DNA of 64,000 nucleotides from Amphirosellinia nigrospora (Eukaryota > Ascomycota > Sordariomycetes > Xylariales > Xylariaceae). How positions within the stretch are numbered: the first letter of the stretch is position 1; every line of letters starts with the position of its first letter. Positions 59,784-64,000 of this stretch are shown here, one piece after another. Below the pieces are notes generated by a model. That model worked only from the letters and a program-made list of their open reading frames with translations, did not search any database and was not told where the DNA came from. The position numbers and the translations under genes were made by a program. Location: the NCBI GenBank assembly GCA_004123355.1, contig SCHM01000001.1:12720193-12784192 (forward strand), in the 5' to 3' direction.

Positions 59784-61235
59784 TCATCGTGGAGCTTTAA
59801 TCATGGGCCCCGTACGGTTAGGCCCAACCCATTGCGTGCTTTCATGCTCGTCGTCGTAGTTATCCTCGCTCTCGTCTTCGTCCATAGGCTCAGCCATGTC
59901 TTCTGCTTCGTAGGTAGTCGTCTCGATCATAGTAGGATGATCTCTTGCAGGTGTGTATGTCGCGAATGCGATAGGAGTTGTTGAAACTGGTTGCGAAGCC
60001 ATATAGTTGTTGGAGGAGGTTTGAAAGTCATTATTTGGGATAATGTTGTCCATCGAGGTCCGAATGGACAATTCAGGCGCAGTGATTGATCTCTCGGCTT
60101 CTACTGTTGCGATCGCAGCTTGCCACTGTAATGTTTCGGCCGCCATTCGTCGGCGGGATCCAGGTGAAGATGCACGGATATGCCGAAGCTTCTCATCGAA
60201 TGATTTGAAGTTGTCACTTAGACTCACGTCCCGGTCCGGACCACCCTTGTTTGGGTCGTGGTAACGTTCTCTCGACTCTCCATCTGCCCCTGCTGCTGAA
60301 TTCGCAATCGTTCCTGCAGCCGTGCTTGCCGCCGTCGCTCCTTTACGTTTGGCTTTGGTTGCTCGTGTCCGGGTTCTTTCCGATCACTACTACGAGCGTT
60401 ACTCTTGGGCTTCCTCGGAACCATCAACCGAGGTCTAGCTATGCTACTGGGCCTTGATATCTCACTTCGGAGCTTCTCCTGTTCAGATATGGGCTCATTG
60501 GTGCACTTCTTGTACTGATTTTGGTATGTGCAGTTAGCGCACGCATGTCGTATCGTACTCACTGCTAAGACAGTCGGCGGCGAGACCGCACCGCGCAAAG
60601 GGGCCATTTCTTAACAGACAATTTCGACATGGGTTCGGATTCACCTGGCCGGATAAGTAGATCATGAGAGAGCTGAAGTCGTGAGCGGTCCGTGGCACAA
60701 ATCCGCCTTGCTGACGGTATTGGTTCCATTCAACAGGTCGTAATGTCGGCTGGCCGCTTAGAGCCTGTGCAAGCGGATGTAGGGGCAGCTCAGAGTTGGC
60801 AAATTCAGGTGGTAAAACCTGCAAGGTACTTTGCCAGGCGGTTATATCACTGCGTATGCTGACGTCGCCAGACTCTTGAGCTTCACTGTTCCCGCGGCTG
60901 GAGGTGGTTGATTGAGATGAGGACGTTGCTGGTGAGGCTCCAGATGCTAAGCCTTCAGCCGCTCTTGGGTGCGCCGATGATGGCACAGGTGAGGCAGATG
61001 CTATTGATACTGTGGATGCTGGTGGTGGCATCGATGTCAACGTCTGTGCCTGCGTGCTATCGTAGCCTATGACATGATTAGTCTAAGAATGGTTATAGCA
61101 AGTTTTCGTAAGTAAGCACATACGAACAGATGGCGATTGCTTCGAGCTAGGGGTCGATGCTCGATGAGCATACCAAGTCGCCGTAGCGGCCTCAGCAATT
61201 GACCGGAAAAGGTCGTTCGGCGTATCTTCCGCCAT
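59784..61235 (-). CDS. DUF3716 Cys-rich protein (possible regulator)
   Basis: Start MAEDTPNDLFRSIAEAATAT at ATG 61235. A 64-nt intron (about 61065-61129) splits SVR from YDSTQAQTL. A Ser/Ala-rich stretch follows, then PLHPLAQALSGQPTLRPVEW, then the DUF3716 core: NPCRNCLLRNGPFARC paired with ACANCTYQNQYKKC, the C-x2-C-x(7-8)-C ... C-x2-C-x7-C pattern suggesting zinc binding. A basic Arg/Lys-rich segment (NVKERRRQARLQERLRIQQQ) and the tail MAAETLQWQAAIATVEAERS follow, ending at 59784 with an acidic stretch. Two one-base changes (about 60550 and 60230) interrupt frame. The function of DUF3716 is not established; such proteins are abundant in Pezizomycotina. It lies tail-to-tail with the CoA-transferase gene, about 150 bp apart. 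Confidence 0.72.
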
Positions 61236-62846
61236 TTCACTTTATAATAATTATTTCAGCCACGTGAGACCTGGGAGGTTTCAGACACCTGGGCCGCGAG
61301 GTTGCCGCGCAGTGTGTGTAGAAAGTCAACTCTTCAGTCAGGGAACCTGAGTTACACGTACGGGCTCCAAGTGGTGTTTCAATCTTCCCATTTGGGTTCT
61401 TCTTGCAGCAGCGGTAAGCGAGATCAGTGTGCAAGGTTATTGATAATCGCGTTCCTATGACGTGTGTATGTGTAGCAATATCCCAAGGTAGAAGCGAATG
61501 GTTCGGATGCTATATCTTGGATCTTGGTGAAAAGAAAGGCGGTTAAATTATAGGAGCGATATACCGTACCACCCTTGACCTTTGAGTAATTGCCCAGGTG
61601 GGTTTTGTAGCTGTATTGGATGTATTGGAGGCAGGTACGACGCCACTTGAGCAACAACCAAACTCAATTTGGATAGCCTATTTCCATACAGTATCAAAGA
61701 TGTTACTCGCACGCACTTTCGTATTTGAGAACTGTGGCGGTGGTGGCTTAGCTGGTTACATACTAAGCAACCATACGAGCGTCTTCTTTATCACCTCAGG
61801 CATCTTCATGAGATTTACGTGGTTCTGTTAAGGCTGCATAGATAGCGGTAGATTATTATCCTTGTGATATTTCTCACCTTACCATGACAATGGCTAAGAT
61901 TACAAAAGCACCTATGTCCCCAAAAGGGATGCTCAAGATAGCATCAGGGGTACCAGCCAAGCTTACCTAAGGCAACGAATGTATAAACTTAGGAATTATG
62001 TTGTAACGATTGTGATGTTGAATTTTACTCAACAATATCGTAAAATGAAAATCCGTCGCGTAATATTTTTCTTGGCCTCTTGCATTCAGTCGTGCATTTC
62101 GGTCTATAGCAATTTAATGAGAAGCCTGGGGTAGTCAGCAGCGCGCTGTCGGGGTGCTCAGTGAAGGCAACGTGAAAGCTGACAAGCTACAACTAACTTA
62201 GTCTCACTAAGGCAAAAAAGCGAAAGCTAAGAATCCAGCTCAACATATGACCCTTCTACGAGTCTTAAGTTGACGTAGTAGGCAGACCCATGCCTCTATT
62301 TGTTGGCGGCGGCAGTGAACCGACTGGGGCATAGTTGGGAACTGAGTTGTCAAACTTAACCATGCATCCAAGTATTCCCACGCAATGCCGACCATATAAT
62401 ATAAGAAAAGAATCTGGATCTTGTTTGCTTCTCTGGAGAAAGGGGATGGCTTACATTTCATCAAATTTGGCAATCACGTCCCTTTCACCAAGTTAGTTAA
62501 TAAATTTTCTATTCTAAAAATATCCACCAATGCATGTATTGTGAACAAAAAGCACTTGCTAGGCTTCCCAGTTATCTTGGATAGAGACATAATGAACATA
62601 TGACCATCGGGCAAATGCCAGAACAGTCGCAGTACCGAAAGATATCAATGCGGGAATCATGTGTTCGACCCTGCTTCGCCTCCTCGTAGATAGAGGTTCT
62701 TTGTGCTATCCGGATTATTTGCCGCGGATTTGCGGTACAAAGCCGAAACCCATTTTATTTATAATGCTCATTACTGCCTCTTTCATAGTCCATCGCGATG
62801 AGTTTTCTCGGCATCACACACTGTAAAATTATCAAATTCTAATAGC
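61236..62846. other. Intergenic
   Basis: Divergent upstream region between the DUF3716 gene and the LysM-like gene. No supported gene. The right end carries the LysM-like gene promoter. Confidence 0.5.
62758..62765 (+). promoter_or_regulatory. TATA-like box of LysM-like gene
   Basis: TTTATAAT about 85 bp upstream of the ATG at 62847. Confidence 0.35.
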
Positions 62847-63620
62847 ATGAAAACTATCCAAATCGCGACGGCGGCCTTCGCCACGTTTATCATCCCGCTT
62901 GCATCTGCGGGCAACCCAGTCAACAACAATGTCAACAACCCAGTGATGGAGTACAATAAAGTAGTGCCACCCCAGGCCCCGTACAGCCTGGAGCATTAGT
63001 CGACAAATGTGGTGGCTGGATTCAAGCCGTCCCAGGCATGACCTGCGATAGCCTCACAGAATTATTAGGCGTAGAAGACTGGTGGCTAAAGGCGAACAAT
63101 CCCCAGTTAAAGGGGATTGTCCCCAAAACCTCTGGGCAGGTTACTATTACTGCAAAGGTAAGGAACTAGTTAAGCGACATATCATCTCCCTTTCCCCCTA
63201 TCCTAACTGACAAGTAATAATGATACTCATAACTAACGATTTGCAGGCCTCGCCAAAGCTGAACCAAAGATTACAGATCCGCCGCCGCCTCCGAGGAAGA
63301 CTCAAGATGCTGACTGCGCAGGGGCCTATCTAGATCAATGTGCGTCGGCCGTGTTTACAGCGAGCGAGACCCCCGGTCCCATGATCGACTGGTGCGAACG
63401 GTATCTCAGTGGCCCTACGTGCACCGAGACACGCCCAGAAGGTATCTTTAGCTCGTACGATAACTTCCCCAGACAAGCCGACGCTTCCAGTTTGTGTGCG
63501 TATCCAAGCGCCCCTCCCATGGCACCGAGGTTCAGCACAGCTTGTCGATGCTTCACTGAGGCCTACCCACACCTACGTGATATAGGATTGCCTCTTTTTC
63601 TTTTTCTTTTTTGTTTTTGA
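62847..63620 (+). CDS. Secreted LysM-like, Cys-rich protein (effector-like)
   Basis: MKTIQIATAAFATFIIPLAS is a signal peptide. A short Asn-rich mature N-terminus (NPVNNNVNNPVMEY) leads, after one frame change at a C4 run (about 62970), into GALVDKCGGWIQAVPGMTCD, SLTELLGVEDWWLKANNPQL and SGQVTITAK. These residues fit the LysM pattern (G-x-TC-x-SL ... LG ... WLKANPQL), though the domain is short of a classic one. An intron (about 63157-63247, GTAAGG to TTGCAG with a CTAAC branch point) is followed by a Cys-rich C-terminal part: DADCAGAYLDQCASAVFT, DWCERYLSGPTCTET, ASSLCAYPS and TACRCF. With this acceptor the reading frame does not continue cleanly, so either the splice site or the sequence is off. 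LysM proteins bind chitin or protect hyphae from chitinases; a role in masking is inferred, not shown. Confidence 0.62.
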
Positions 63621-64000
63621 CAGCTCGACGTTCTGATTGGACTTTTTCTATTCAATTCCTGGGCATATATTTTTACTCGTTTCATTCAAATGATATACCC
63701 CCGTACAAGGTTACCACAACTGCAAATTGTTATTGATTTCGGTTTTCCTCGTTATTAAAGTACCTTGACTACGTATAAATTAATCACCACTTCATATGCC
63801 TAATGAATAAACCTGCCATAGCAGAAGAACAGAGGCATTGAAGGCCTACTTGTAGTCTTAAAAGAACACGACCTGCTTCTGTGCTTGCTGGACGATCACT
63901 AGGTCCTATGGCAAGAAGTAGCGATTTCAATATGCTACATACCTCTTAGTCAATATCGATATCGCAGGTGCTCCCTCCCTCAAGATCAACAATGAAAAGC
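63621..64000. other. 3' flank of LysM-like gene, window end
   Basis: AT-rich with an AATAAA hexamer at about 63806. No further gene before the window edge. Confidence 0.5.

Overview
The window reads as nuclear DNA of a filamentous ascomycete (Pezizomycotina). The evidence is genes with short GT-AG introns (about 50-100 nt) carrying CTRAC-type branch points, and families typical of that group: a DUF3716 Cys-rich protein, an ankyrin/CorA-like membrane protein, the kinetochore subunit Fta4, a TINA/Msd1-like spindle-pole protein, a GH16 glucanase and a LysM-type secreted protein. I cannot place it to class or species.

Layout. 1-5.2 kb: an unknown small gene, a fructosamine-kinase pseudogene and a cytidine-deaminase-like gene whose zinc-ligand core is deleted. 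7.5-18.2 kb: a HAD phosphatase, a multi-domain phosphatidylserine decarboxylase (C2-C2-EF hand-PSD) and a Msd1/TINA-family coiled-coil protein, all on +. 19.4-27.1 kb: a TPR/F-box/LRR protein (-), an allantoate-permease-type MFS transporter (+) and a SprT-like metalloprotease (-). 28 kb: tRNA-Trp. 29.9-33.5 kb: a patchwork of fragments, namely a SIR2-like start, an integrase-like fossil, a direct-repeat pair and a tRNA-like element. 34.2-35.1 kb: a GH16 glucanase (-). 36.8-37.3 kb: a 557-bp hAT-like MITE with about 60-bp terminal inverted repeats and a near-perfect 8-bp target duplication. 37.3-43 kb: gene-poor, with a helicase relic. 43-64 kb: a calpain (+), Fta4 (-), ankyrin/CorA-like (-), a CaiB/BaiF CoA-transferase (+), DUF3716 (-) and a LysM-like secreted protein (+).

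The genes are mostly housekeeping or general metabolism and do not form an obvious cluster. The most striking property is that nearly every recognisable gene needs one or more single-base frame changes, and most of these fall in short homopolymer runs that look one base too short, while splice sites and catalytic motifs are intact. That points to consensus errors more than to biology. Two left-end genes are different: the fructosamine kinase has in-frame nonsense codons and the deaminase has an internal deletion, so both look genuinely dead. I found no convincing undescribed system. The best leads are the MITE, the tRNA-like element with an internal hairpin, the deaminase deletion and the LysM-like secreted protein.
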